Shown one piece after another: positions 1-7,251 of a stretch of DNA of 7,599 nucleotides. Both the position numbers and the translations under genes were made by a program. Positions within the stretch are counted from its first letter, which is position 1; each line of letters begins with the position of its first letter. This DNA is from Acidobacteriaceae bacterium (GTDB lineage: Bacteria; Acidobacteriota; Terriglobia; Terriglobales; Acidobacteriaceae). Location of the stretch: positions 1-7,599 of the forward strand of contig WQYS01000106.1 of the NCBI GenBank assembly GCA_009781125.1. Direction: 5' to 3'. The notes beneath the pieces were generated by a model. The model was not told where the DNA came from and searched no databases. It saw only the letters and a list, made by a program, of their open reading frames with translations.

Positions 1-620
1 TGACCGAGGTCATGTTCTTTGGCGGCATGTTCATGGCCTATCTGCTGTATCGCAACTGGTACAACCCGGCCTTCGTGGCCGGATCGAACCAGTTGAGCAT
101 TCCGCTAGGCACGACCAATACGGCGGTGCTGATTACGTCGGGCTTCTTCATGGCGCTCGGAGTGTGGGCGGCAGAGGTGCGCAGGAAGACTCTGCTGGTG
201 ATCTTTCTGCTGCTGACGACCTTCTTCGGACTGGTCTTTCTTGGCATAAAGTTCGTCGAGTATAAAGAGAAGTTCGAGAAACATCATGTTCCCGGCGCGA
301 GCTACGACATCTCCGAGTTTGTGAATCCTCGTCGTGACGTGAAGACAGGCAAGCCGGTCGAAGAGCCGCTAGCGCCAGATATGGCGCAGAAGACGCAGGT
401 CTTCTTCTCGCTATACTTCGCCATGACCGGACTGCACGCGCTGCACATGATTATCGGCATAGGCCTGCTGGCGTGGTTGATCCCGCGCGCGCGGCGCGGC
501 GACTTCACCTCGGGCTACGTGGCTCCGATTGAAAACTTCGGTCTCTACTGGCACTTCGTCGATATCATCTGGATCTTTCTGTTTCCGCTGCTGTATCTCA
601 TCAACCGGCATCCGATGTAG
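1..620 (+). CDS. ctaE: Cytochrome c oxidase subunit III, 5'-truncated by the window edge
   Basis: This is a membrane subunit of an aa3/caa3-type heme-copper terminal oxidase. Subunit III does not carry the metal centres but stabilises the subunit I core in the cytoplasmic membrane. The frame is open from base 3 (TEVMFFGG...), and the ATG at 12 lies inside the conserved SEVMFFGG-type first helix, so it is not the true start; roughly 30 N-terminal residues are missing. Seen in the protein: the end of helix 1; a helix at [18 protein letters not shown]; a helix ending LGIKFVEY with the conserved membrane Glu; a polar loop of about 40 residues ([11 protein letters not shown]...DMAQ); then the signature stretches [11 protein letters not shown] and [17 protein letters not shown] near the C-terminus. 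A five-helix short-form subunit III of about 230 residues is expected. The subunit IV gene follows after 6 nt, and subunits I and II presumably lie upstream outside the window. The family assignment is secure; the symbol follows ctaCDEF naming (coxC is a synonym). Confidence 0.95.
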   Translation, partial: TEVMFFGGMFMAYLLYRNWYNPAFVAGSNQLSIPLGTTNTAVLITSGFFMALGVWAAEVRRKTLLVIFLLLTTFFGLVFLGIKFVEYKEKFEKHHVPGASYDISEFVNPRRDVKTGKPVEEPLAPDMAQKTQVFFSLYFAMTGLHALHMIIGIGLLAWLIPRARRGDFTSGYVAPIENFGLYWHFVDIIWIFLFPLLYLINRHPM

Positions 621-623
621 GAG
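619..623 (+). promoter_or_regulatory. Ribosome binding site of the subunit IV gene, overlapping the subunit III stop
   Basis: AGGAG overlaps the TAG stop of the subunit III gene. It lies 3 nt before the ATG at 627 and 6 nt before the in-frame ATG at 630, so 630 is the better-spaced start and the protein may be one Met shorter than drawn. The overlap with the upstream stop suggests translational coupling of the two subunits. Confidence 0.7.
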
Positions 624-626
624 CGC

Positions 627-968
627 ATGATGACCGAGCACGTTCACGATCCCGCCAACATCACCAATCCGGAGCACGGCGAGCACCACGTCATTACGCC
701 GAAGACCTATGCCATCGTCTTCGCCACCCTGCTCACGCTGACGGCAACTACCGTCGTGGCGGCCTTCATCAATCTGGGAATCTACAATCCGGTCATCGCG
801 CTGGGCATCGCCTGCACGAAGGCGGTGGTGGTCACGCTGTTCTTCATGCACGTGTACTTTCAGTCGAAACTGATCCGCATGACGGTCGCGGCAGGCATCT
901 TCACGTTCCTGATCCTGGTCACGCTGTCGCTGAGCGACTACATCAGCCGCGCCTGGGGACTCTGGTAG
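627..968 (+). CDS. ctaF: Cytochrome c oxidase subunit IV family protein
   Basis: This 113-aa small membrane subunit belongs to the prokaryotic cytochrome c oxidase subunit IV (COX4/CyoD-like) family, which accompanies subunit III in caa3-type oxidases and aids assembly of the complex. The N-terminus (residues 1-25) is polar and His-rich. Three hydrophobic helices follow: about 28-48, 55-77 and 84-105. Helix 2 carries the family hallmark of a conserved Lys (K65) followed by FFMH (72-75). The length matches the family (about 95-120 aa). The gene lies 6 nt behind subunit III with an overlapping Shine-Dalgarno sequence, so the two are in one operon. The C-terminus (SDYISRAWGLW) looks natural, so the IS110 remnant immediately downstream did not obviously truncate it. 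No clear rho-independent terminator is visible after the stop. Confidence 0.92.
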   Translation: MMTEHVHDPANITNPEHGEHHVITPKTYAIVFATLLTLTATTVVAAFINLGIYNPVIALGIACTKAVVVTLFFMHVYFQSKLIRMTVAAGIFTFLILVTLSLSDYISRAWGLW

Positions 969-1148
969 AGATACAGTAACGATTCCTTCTTTACAGGACT
1001 GGATGTACACAAGAAAACGATCAGCTATTGCGTCAAGGACGCGGCGGGTCACTGGATCTACGGCCACCTGCTTCCTCACGCCGAGCAGATCAAGGCGGCT
1101 CATCCGCTGATGCTGCGAGCCATGGCCGCGGCGACATGGGGCACCTGA
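969..1148 (+). pseudogene. IS110-family transposase remnant (N-terminal fragment with internal deletion)
   Basis: The stretch directly after the subunit IV stop is open in the same frame up to the TGA at 1146-1148, but it has no plausible start codon. It begins RYSNDSFF, then gives TGLDVHKKTISYCVKDAAG, the N-terminal DEDD-nuclease strand of IS110-type transposases with the first catalytic Asp in LDVH. It continues directly into WIYGHLLPHAEQIKAAHPLMLRAMAAA. In intact members the latter block lies some 40 residues further on, just before the KxxDRIDA-type motif. The residues in between, including the expected second acidic residue, appear deleted in frame, and everything after RAMAAA is lost (TWGT-stop). 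Only the first acidic residue remains, so the fragment cannot be active. Together with 14 nt after it, it fills the 194-nt gap between the oxidase operon and the convergent receptor gene. The IS110 call rests on remembered family motifs. Confidence 0.82.
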
Positions 1149-1162
1149 CCAGTTGTGGCCGA

Positions 1163-4099
1163 TCAGAAGGTGAATCGGGCCATCAGCGTCACTCTGCGCA
1201 TCTGCTGCGCAAGCTGGGTGGACTGTCCGAAGGTCGACGACGACAGCGTGCCGCCAGGATTGCTGAGAAACTCGCTATTGAACGGATTCGAGAGCATGGC
1301 GCTGAAGTTCATGTTGTACTGCCGCGTGGTATTGCCTGCATCCCACATTCCACCTGGACCGCGGCTGCCGCGAAGGCCTCCGCCGCGACCGCCTGAGCCG
1401 CCGCCCTGGGCGCCTTTGGAGGTGGCGGTCTCACGGCCAAAGCCGATGGTCTTGGCTACGCGCAGGTTCAGCCAGTAATTCCCAGATCCCTGGCAGTAGT
1501 TGACCGGAATGATGGTATCCGTCGCCGGATTTGGGGTCGAATTGAAACTATCCTTGTCCAGGCAGTTTGCCGATACCCCCTGCTTGAATGCCGGACGGGC
1601 GGTGTTCAGGCTTGTATCGTTGTACAAGTCGGTGCCGGTTACGATGTTGTATGGCGAGCCCGACTGCGCGAAGAGCATCGGATTAATCACAACGTTGTAT
1701 GGAAGCGTGATGCTGCCAAAGATGCCGAAGCGGTTGCGCACATCGTAGGAGGCGCGGCCATAGTCGGCATGGAGGTTGCCGGGCTGCGACGGCATCGATC
1801 CAGCACCCATGGTGTTGGTCCTGGCGCTGCCCAGCACATACCATCCGGACAGGGAGAGCCGCCGGCTGGGATTGATGTTGTAGTGCATCATCAGCTGGTT
1901 CTGATGGAAGACGCCCTCCGACTGGTATTGAAACTGAGCCGGAACCAGAACCGGTTGAGCCGGAGCGCCAGCGTCACACAGAACAGTCTGTTGGTAAGTT
2001 GGACTTTGAGTGTTCGCATCTACGCACTGGTTCGCGTTCAGATTCGCGCCGTTGAACAGGTGGACTCCATTGGTATTCAGGTAATTGACTGAGAGCGTGG
2101 CGCCATGAAAAAGCTGCTGATCGACGCCGATGGCGGCCTGCATCGTATAGGGCGTGCGCAGATTCGGCGCTGCCGTCTGTGTTGTCGTGTTACCGGTGGC
2201 AGGGTCGTGGCAGGCATCAAGGTTTGTGGGAGAGCAGCCGGAGGCAATCTGGTCCGACGACTCCAGCAGGGATAGCGTGTTCACGCCGTTTCCCTGAACC
2301 ACCGACATGATGTTTCCGATGGAGTAGCGTGTGTAGAAGACACCCCATCCGCCGCGCAGAACGGTCTTGGGATTTCCCTTGGCTCCATTCGTGCTGCCCA
2401 GTCCATAAGCAATCGCAACGCGGGGCGCTATGTCGTGATGATCGCGGATATTGTTCTGCGTCTCGTAGCGGGCGCCCAGGGTCGCCGTCAGGTTGGGCCG
2501 CATCTTCCACTCGTCTTCGAAGTACAGTCCCAGGTCGGCCATGGTCGCGCGGCCCGGATACACCTGTTTCGTAACGCTGTACTGATATATAAGATTCTGC
2601 CCGGCTGTAGAAGGATCGCTGTTGATGTAGTCATCCAGCGTGGTATAGGTAAATCTGCCGTAGAGGCTGGTGGAGCTGGCGACCCGCTGGTCCACGCGCA
2701 GCCTGCCGCCAAAGCGCATGAAGTTCTTCGCCAGTTGCACGGAGGTGTAGTTCTGCAGCTCCAGACGGTTGTCGTGCTGGGAAGAGTAGCCGGAACCGCC
2801 CGACGTAAAGTCTCCCGGAACACTCACGGAAGGCGCAGCGTACACCGCGCCTGAAGTCGACCGGTTGCGCCCCAGTTCCATGCGGGTTTCGTTGATGACA
2901 CGCGAATTGATCGTCTGCGTATCGCTGGCTTGCAGCTCGTACTCGGAGCTATCGCTGTTTGAAGCCGTAGAGAGAAGATTGGTGCCGTTCACGCCATTGT
3001 TTTCGGACGAGTTCTGATACATCTGAAACCGCACCATCAGATAATTCTTATCGGGGACAAGCGCAACGTCGATGCGGGGAGTGATGTCTAGCCGGGTCTG
3101 CGGATTAACAGCTACAGCCTGAAACGGTGTAGACACGCAATCTGGAGCGTTCGGATCGCAGAGGTCCGTTGTACCCGGAAGCGCGCTGATCTTTGCGTAG
3201 ATGAGGTTATTGTTCTGAATCTGCCTGCGTCCCATGTTGAACGAAAACGAGGACTTCGACGAGATCGGGCCGGATATGTTCCCCATGCCCATGATGGTGT
3301 GATACGGCGGCTGCGGCAACTGCACGCCATCGGGTGGAAGAGGACCCAACTGAGGAGTCAGCGCGTTGAACGAGGAGTCGTTGCCCTGCATCATGAACTG
3401 GCCGTGAAACTTGTCCGTGCCCGGCTTGGTTAAGATCTCGACCCGGCCCCAGCCCATGCGGTCGAACTGCGCCGAGAAGGGGTTCTGATTGATGCGAATC
3501 TCGCGGATGGAGGACTTCGGCGGCAGTTGCCCGCCGGTGAAGCCGTCCACGTAAATCTCGCCGCCATCCGGACCCGCCGACGGCCCGGCCAGTGCCATCA
3601 GCTCCGAGCTCAACTCGTCGGGATCGTCGGACAGGGCGTCCAGATCCTTGCCTTTGATGACGGTGGAGCTGGCGTTGCTGTCCGCTTCCATGCTCACCTG
3701 CGACCCGTCGTCCGCCGAGACGTGAATCTCCTGCGACGTCGCCTCGATCGCCATCTTGACGTCCACGCTCAGCGCCTTGCCTGCGGCGACCACCAACTCT
3801 GGCTTGGTGACGTCGGCAAATCCGCTCATGGTGATGGTCAGCGAGTAGGTTCCGGCAGCCACGCCGCGAAACGAATACGTGCCATCGGCACGGGATTTCG
3901 TCACCATCGGCTTGCCCGAGGCAGAGGTCAGCGTAATGTCGGCTCCCGGAATCACCGCCAGATCGGGATCGGTGACCGTGCCGTGAATGGAGCCGGTGAC
4001 CGGCGCATGAGCCGGAGCCTGCGCGCTCGCCGCCACCGCCGCAAATGCCAGAAGAAAAAATAAGAGAGATTTTACCGTACTGCCAGAACCACTAGACAT
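1163..4099 (-). CDS. Oar-like TonB-dependent outer-membrane receptor with N-terminal carboxypeptidase-regulatory domain
   Basis: This 978-aa outer-membrane protein would take up (or, in the Oar group, possibly help export) an unknown substrate using TonB-ExbB-ExbD energy. Seen in order: a signal peptide at 1-26 (KSLLFFLLAFAAVAASA, cleavage ASA/Q); a carboxypeptidase-regulatory-like Ig fold at about 34-118 (GSIHGTVTDP...ADGTYSFRGVAAGTYSLTI); a TonB-box-like segment QEIHVSA at 123-129; a plug at about 145-240 with IYVDGFTGGQLPP and GRVEILTKPGTDKFHG; then a long beta-barrel ending in ARFTF with the C-terminal aromatic residue typical of outer-membrane proteins. There are exactly eight Cys in four close pairs (314/321, 622/630, 692/708, 846/869) and a Gly/Arg-rich segment at about 896-917. 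The start at 4099 is preferred over in-frame upstream ATGs (up to 4162, which would overlap the previous gene) because AGGAG lies 5 nt before it and the signal peptide follows directly. It lies 40 nt behind the DUF5666 gene, likely cotranscribed. The substrate cannot be inferred. Confidence 0.9.
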   Translation of the reverse strand: MSSGSGSTVKSLLFFLLAFAAVAASAQAPAHAPVTGSIHGTVTDPDLAVIPGADITLTSASGKPMVTKSRADGTYSFRGVAAGTYSLTITMSGFADVTKPELVVAAGKALSVDVKMAIEATSQEIHVSADDGSQVSMEADSNASSTVIKGKDLDALSDDPDELSSELMALAGPSAGPDGGEIYVDGFTGGQLPPKSSIREIRINQNPFSAQFDRMGWGRVEILTKPGTDKFHGQFMMQGNDSSFNALTPQLGPLPPDGVQLPQPPYHTIMGMGNISGPISSKSSFSFNMGRRQIQNNNLIYAKISALPGTTDLCDPNAPDCVSTPFQAVAVNPQTRLDITPRIDVALVPDKNYLMVRFQMYQNSSENNGVNGTNLLSTASNSDSSEYELQASDTQTINSRVINETRMELGRNRSTSGAVYAAPSVSVPGDFTSGGSGYSSQHDNRLELQNYTSVQLAKNFMRFGGRLRVDQRVASSTSLYGRFTYTTLDDYINSDPSTAGQNLIYQYSVTKQVYPGRATMADLGLYFEDEWKMRPNLTATLGARYETQNNIRDHHDIAPRVAIAYGLGSTNGAKGNPKTVLRGGWGVFYTRYSIGNIMSVVQGNGVNTLSLLESSDQIASGCSPTNLDACHDPATGNTTTQTAAPNLRTPYTMQAAIGVDQQLFHGATLSVNYLNTNGVHLFNGANLNANQCVDANTQSPTYQQTVLCDAGAPAQPVLVPAQFQYQSEGVFHQNQLMMHYNINPSRRLSLSGWYVLGSARTNTMGAGSMPSQPGNLHADYGRASYDVRNRFGIFGSITLPYNVVINPMLFAQSGSPYNIVTGTDLYNDTSLNTARPAFKQGVSANCLDKDSFNSTPNPATDTIIPVNYCQGSGNYWLNLRVAKTIGFGRETATSKGAQGGGSGGRGGGLRGSRGPGGMWDAGNTTRQYNMNFSAMLSNPFNSEFLSNPGGTLSSSTFGQSTQLAQQMRRVTLMARFTF

Positions 4100-4104
4100 T
4101 CCTG

Positions 4105-4109
4105 CTCCT
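4105..4109 (-). promoter_or_regulatory. Ribosome binding site of the TonB-dependent receptor
   Basis: On the - strand AGGAG stands 5 nt upstream of the ATG at 4099, in the context aggagcaggaATG. It decides the start: the alternative ATG pair at about 4115-4120 and the ATG at 4162 have no comparable site, and they would add a polar, Arg-rich extension before the signal peptide. Confidence 0.75.
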
Positions 4110-4139
4110 GAAATCATCATGACGAAACCTGCGCGGCGC

Positions 4140-5306
4140 TTACTGCGCCACGTCTCCACCACCGGAGCCGCTGTCGCCCACGCTCCAGCCCGAAAGATTC
4201 ATCTGCGGAGCCGCGGTAAGCAGCGGCTCCACACCCGACAACATGGTCACGGCGGTCACCGGCGGGCTGTCCGGGTCCGGTTGCGAGGCAACAATCATGA
4301 CCGCGCCGCCAACCTTCAGATCCTCCAGCTTCTCGGTGGGGAAGGTCGGCAGCATCTGCGCCAGACTGCTTCCCGCCTGCTGTCCGGCATCCTGCCCTGC
4401 TCCCCGCTGCGCCTCGTGCGGATGCTGCTCGCCGCTCTTGGCTGCGTCGGCTCCCTTTGCGCCTCCAGCGCCGGCTCCACGGGCGCGCGCCGCCAGCATG
4501 GTCGCGTCCTTCTCTGGAAGACTGCGAATCACCGAGTCAGAGGTCACCTGCACCGTCACAATCTTTTTAGTTGCCAGGTCTTTCAGGGTTACCTGACCCG
4601 CTCCAGCGTCGATCTTCGAGATCAGGCCCGAGAGATTCAGAAAGGTTCCGCTGATGATCTCTTCGGCCTGAATCGACGCTCCATCCTCGCTCTTGTCGCC
4701 GAGCACGCGCAACTGATCTCCTGGCTGAAGCTGCGCAAGCGTGCCCGCCTTGGCGTCTTCAAACTTAATCGAGCCGCCGGAGTAGCGCAGGAACTGCGTC
4801 TTGGGCGAAGTCTTCAGCGTGACCTTCCTGGAGCGCGAGGTGATCGTCACCGTGCCAGCCGAGGTATCGACGGCCTCGACGATTCCGCCCGCGCCGCGCC
4901 GCTGCCAATCGGCCTGCTCCTGCTCGCGCCGCTCGGCGATGTCGCTGGACTTCATCAGAATGACGCGCGCCGCCAGAAAGCTGCCGTCCTCGGCAGACTT
5001 GCCGGTCAGCAGAACCCGGTCGCCCGTGGCCACGTCGGCAAGCGTAATCGGCTGCGCCGACTTCAGGTCCGTGCTGCCCGGAGCCAGCCGCAGGATTTTG
5101 GCGTCCTCGGCAACCGTTGCCGTAACCTGCGCGCCACCTGCGATGGTCAGCGTGAGGTTGCTGCCGGAGATCGCCTTCACCGTGCCCATCTGCCGCGCCG
5201 CCGCCACCTGCGCCATCGCGGCCTGCCGGCACGCAAAAGGCGGCAACAAAACCAGCGCTGCCGCCATGACTGAAACCTGAGCGAGCAACCTTGTCGAAAC
5301 CGGCAT
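4140..5306 (-). CDS. Exported DUF5666-type repeat protein
   Basis: This 388-aa protein has no known biochemical function. The N-terminus is a signal peptide (hydrophobic about 9-25, likely cleavage AMA/Q after residue 32); the Cys at 26 lacks a proper lipobox, so a lipoprotein is less likely. The mature part consists of about three similar beta-rich units, each opening with G-x-V-x-A-[IV]-x(4-8)-[LV]-T-[LV] and followed by a G-D-x-[LV]-x-[LV]-x-G-x-[SK] strand and a D-G-[SA] turn: about 40-118 (MGTVKAISGSNLTLTI), about 140-225 (GGIVEAVDTSAGTVTI) and about 230-370 (SGLISKIDAGAGQVTL). This matches the DUF5666 family. The third unit is interrupted by an Ala/Gly/Gln-rich insert (about 280-325, ARGAGAGGAKGAD...AGQQAGS), perhaps a flexible linker. 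It is followed after 40 nt by the TonB-dependent receptor, suggesting one envelope-directed operon. A near full-length antisense frame exists but is Arg/His-rich and has no domain signature. Confidence 0.8.
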   Translation of the reverse strand: MPVSTRLLAQVSVMAAALVLLPPFACRQAAMAQVAAARQMGTVKAISGSNLTLTIAGGAQVTATVAEDAKILRLAPGSTDLKSAQPITLADVATGDRVLLTGKSAEDGSFLAARVILMKSSDIAERREQEQADWQRRGAGGIVEAVDTSAGTVTITSRSRKVTLKTSPKTQFLRYSGGSIKFEDAKAGTLAQLQPGDQLRVLGDKSEDGASIQAEEIISGTFLNLSGLISKIDAGAGQVTLKDLATKKIVTVQVTSDSVIRSLPEKDATMLAARARGAGAGGAKGADAAKSGEQHPHEAQRGAGQDAGQQAGSSLAQMLPTFPTEKLEDLKVGGAVMIVASQPDPDSPPVTAVTMLSGVEPLLTAAPQMNLSGWSVGDSGSGGGDVAQ

Positions 5307-5486
5307 TCGTCAACATCCTTCTGTCTGCCGGGGGAACGGGATTCGACCTTCTCCAGCAGGACAACACACTGATTTATGTACGCTTAAATATACGTTCCGG
5401 CCACGCAAAGGTTTCAGAGATACAAGAAGAAACAACTATAAAAAAGTTATCATCTGAACCTTAATTTCCGCTGAACAAAAAGTTTG
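5307..5486. promoter_or_regulatory. Intergenic region between treZ and the DUF5666 gene: probable promoter region, AT-rich
   Basis: No gene is seen in these 180 nt. The part from about 5360 to 5486 is strikingly AT-rich against the GC-rich flanking genes, as expected for a promoter serving the DUF5666-receptor unit on the - strand. Possible -10-like hexamers on the - strand are TATATT (near 5388-5393) and TATAGT (near 5434-5440), the latter with a poor TTAAGG about 18 nt upstream. None has a good -35 match, so no exact promoter is called. T-runs follow the treZ stop in the - direction but without a convincing GC-rich stem, so a terminator for treZ is not supported. Confidence 0.4.
5316..5322 (-). 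promoter_or_regulatory. Ribosome binding site of the DUF5666 gene
   Basis: AGAAGGA on the - strand lies 9 nt upstream of the ATG at 5306. This is a slightly long but acceptable spacing. It supports 5306 rather than a downstream Met as the start. The ATG overlapping the end of this site (about 5315-5317) is in another frame and opens only a shadow reading frame. Confidence 0.6.
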
Positions 5487-7229
5487 CTAATCATCCGGGT
5501 GTTTACGCTCGCCGGAAAGCACAGCTATCCGGTCCGGGGGAAGATACACCCTCGCCGTCTCAACTCGAACATCGTTCGAGGAGGCGAGCGCCAGAACGTA
5601 TCCATCCGGTTTACAAAACTCCACGGCGTCACGCCCCAGGTTGAGCAGTACGCTGACGCCCGCCCGCTCCATGGCCAGCCACTGCTTCTGCTCGTCGAAG
5701 GAGACGCGCAACTGCGCTGGGCCTTTGAAGGATCTCTTCCGCAGGGCAATCAGACTGCGGCACCACGCCAGCATCTCGGCGTGGGATGCCTGCCCGGTCT
5801 CGTCCCAGCGCAGCTTCGAGCGCTCGAAGGTCTCCTGGCTGCCCGGATCGGGAACCTCCGTCCATCCAAACGCGGCGAACTCGCGCCTGCGTCCGTCGGC
5901 AACGGCGCGCGCCAGCTCCGGCTCCTCAAAGTGCGCGAAGAACTGGAACGGCGACGAGGCAGCAAACTCCTCTCCTTGAAAAAGCAGAGGAATGAACGGC
6001 GAAAGCAGAGCCAGCCCCATGCCCACCTTCGCGCGTTCCAACCCGACGAGGTGCTCCACGCGCTCGCCGCGCGCGCGATTGCCGACCTGATCGTGATTCT
6101 GCAAAAAGCCGACAAAGCGATGCCGCGGCAAATCCCCAACAGGCCTGCCATGAATGCGCCTGCGGTACTTCGAGTAGACGCCATCATTTACGAAGACTTC
6201 GGCGAGCGACTTCGCCAGTTTTTCCATCGAGCCGAAATCGGCGTAGTAGCCCTGCTCCCGCTCCGGAGAGTGGAGAACCGTAAAGAGCGCATGATGAAAG
6301 TCGTCGTTCCATTGCGCATCGAATCCGTACCCATTCAACTGACGAGGAGTCACCACGCGAGGATCGTTCAGATCGCTCTCGGCAATCAGCACGAGCCTTC
6401 TGCCTGGCGACTGTGACAGAGCTTCCACCTCAGTCGAGAGCTGCTCCAGAAAGTGAATCGCCGAGCGGTCTACGAACTCATGCACAGCATCGAGACGCAG
6501 GCCGTCCACGTAATAATCCCTCAGCCACATCAGCGCGTTATCGCAGAAGAATCGCCGTACCTCATCGCTCGCTTCGAACTCCAGATTGACGGCCTCTCCC
6601 CAGGGCGTGTGGTGGCGATCCGTCCGGTAGGGTGCGAACCTGCCGCTGTAGTTTCCCTCCGGACCGAAGTGGTTGTAGACCACATCCAGTACCACCGCCA
6701 GCCCCTTCGCGTGACAGGCGTCGACGAATCGCTTGAGGCCGTCCGGTCCGCCGTAGCTCTGCTTGACGGCAAACAGGCTCACGCCATCGTAGCCCCAGCC
6801 GAAGCCGCCGGGAAACTCAGCCACTGGCATCAGCTCCACGTGCGTCACGCCGAGCCGGACCAGATGGTCCAGCCTCCTGATCGCTCCATCGAAGGTGCCT
6901 TCCGGAGAGAACGTGCCTATGTGAAGCTCATACAGGATCGCAGAGGACAAAGGCGGCGCTTGCCAGCCCGAGTCGCTCCATCGGAAGGCCGCGTGATCGT
7001 AGAGCCGCGAAACTCCATGAACACCATGAGGCTGCCATAGAGAACGCGGATCAGGATAGGGCTTAGGGTCATCGTCGAGCAGAAAGGCGTAGTCCGTGCC
7101 CGGCCCGGCCTCCTCGATGCGCGCCGTCCACCAGCCGCGGTTTCCCATGCGGCCCATCGGAAATCTTTTCTCGCCCACTACAACCGCAATCCGTTCCACA
7201 AGTGGGGCCCAGACGGTGAACTCAAACAT
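5487..7229 (-). CDS. treZ: Maltooligosyltrehalose trehalohydrolase (EC 3.2.1.141)
   Basis: This 580-aa cytoplasmic GH13 enzyme hydrolyses the alpha-1,4 bond next to the terminal trehalose unit of maltooligosyltrehalose and frees trehalose; TreY makes its substrate from glycogen or maltodextrin. Seen in the protein: an N-terminal CBM48-like beta-domain at about 1-90 (FTVWAP...); the TreZ-type link ILYELHIGTFSPEGTF (98-113); GH13 region I DVVYNHFGPEGNY (182-194); region II GLRLDAVH with nucleophile D247; region III LIAESD with acid/base E284; region IV NHDQVGNRARGER with D380. All three catalytic acids are present and their positions agree with characterised TreZ proteins. The barrel is followed by a small C-terminal beta-domain. 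The length is normal. The start at 7229 is supported by AGAAGGA 7 nt upstream and by the immediate FEFTVWAP domain start. No treY or treX/glgX is adjacent; neighbours are ftsY and an envelope operon. A plain glycogen-branching enzyme is less likely because of the region signatures. Confidence 0.95.
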   Translation of the reverse strand: MFEFTVWAPLVERIAVVVGEKRFPMGRMGNRGWWTARIEEAGPGTDYAFLLDDDPKPYPDPRSLWQPHGVHGVSRLYDHAAFRWSDSGWQAPPLSSAILYELHIGTFSPEGTFDGAIRRLDHLVRLGVTHVELMPVAEFPGGFGWGYDGVSLFAVKQSYGGPDGLKRFVDACHAKGLAVVLDVVYNHFGPEGNYSGRFAPYRTDRHHTPWGEAVNLEFEASDEVRRFFCDNALMWLRDYYVDGLRLDAVHEFVDRSAIHFLEQLSTEVEALSQSPGRRLVLIAESDLNDPRVVTPRQLNGYGFDAQWNDDFHHALFTVLHSPEREQGYYADFGSMEKLAKSLAEVFVNDGVYSKYRRRIHGRPVGDLPRHRFVGFLQNHDQVGNRARGERVEHLVGLERAKVGMGLALLSPFIPLLFQGEEFAASSPFQFFAHFEEPELARAVADGRRREFAAFGWTEVPDPGSQETFERSKLRWDETGQASHAEMLAWCRSLIALRKRSFKGPAQLRVSFDEQKQWLAMERAGVSVLLNLGRDAVEFCKPDGYVLALASSNDVRVETARVYLPPDRIAVLSGERKHPDD

Positions 7230-7236
7230 GATCTAT

Positions 7237-7243
7237 TCCTTCT
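7237..7243 (-). promoter_or_regulatory. Ribosome binding site of treZ
   Basis: AGAAGGA on the - strand lies 7 nt before the treZ ATG. It falls just outside the inverted-repeat element (which ends near 7252), so the element leaves the translation signal intact while occupying nearly all of the remaining spacer. Confidence 0.75.
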
Positions 7244-7251
7244 TTCATTAA

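Noticed and set aside
411..1103. A 230-codon open frame on the - strand across the cox genes and the IS110 remnant
   Set aside because: It is rich in Arg, Asp and Gln with no motif and overlaps two well-supported membrane-protein genes. It is an antisense shadow.
1131..1165. Possible bidirectional terminator between the oxidase operon and the receptor gene
   Set aside because: Only short palindromes (GCCATGGC, CCGCGG at about 1120-1131) and a 4-bp CTGA/TCAG pair are present, with no stable stem plus T-run.
4119..5273. A 384-codon open frame on the + strand, antisense to the DUF5666 gene
   Set aside because: It is Arg/His-rich with no recognisable domain, signal or membrane segment. The opposite strand has a signal peptide, internal repeats and a Shine-Dalgarno. 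Long antisense frames are expected in GC-rich coding DNA.
5440..5486. Rho-independent terminator after treZ
   Set aside because: T-runs occur on the - strand after the stop (near 5476-5482 and 5440-5446), but no GC-rich stem precedes either; only AACT/AGTT-type 4-bp pairings are visible.
5484..6416. A 310-codon open frame on the + strand, antisense to treZ
   Set aside because: treZ carries all GH13 catalytic motifs over the same bases; the antisense frame shows no family signature and is a compositional shadow.
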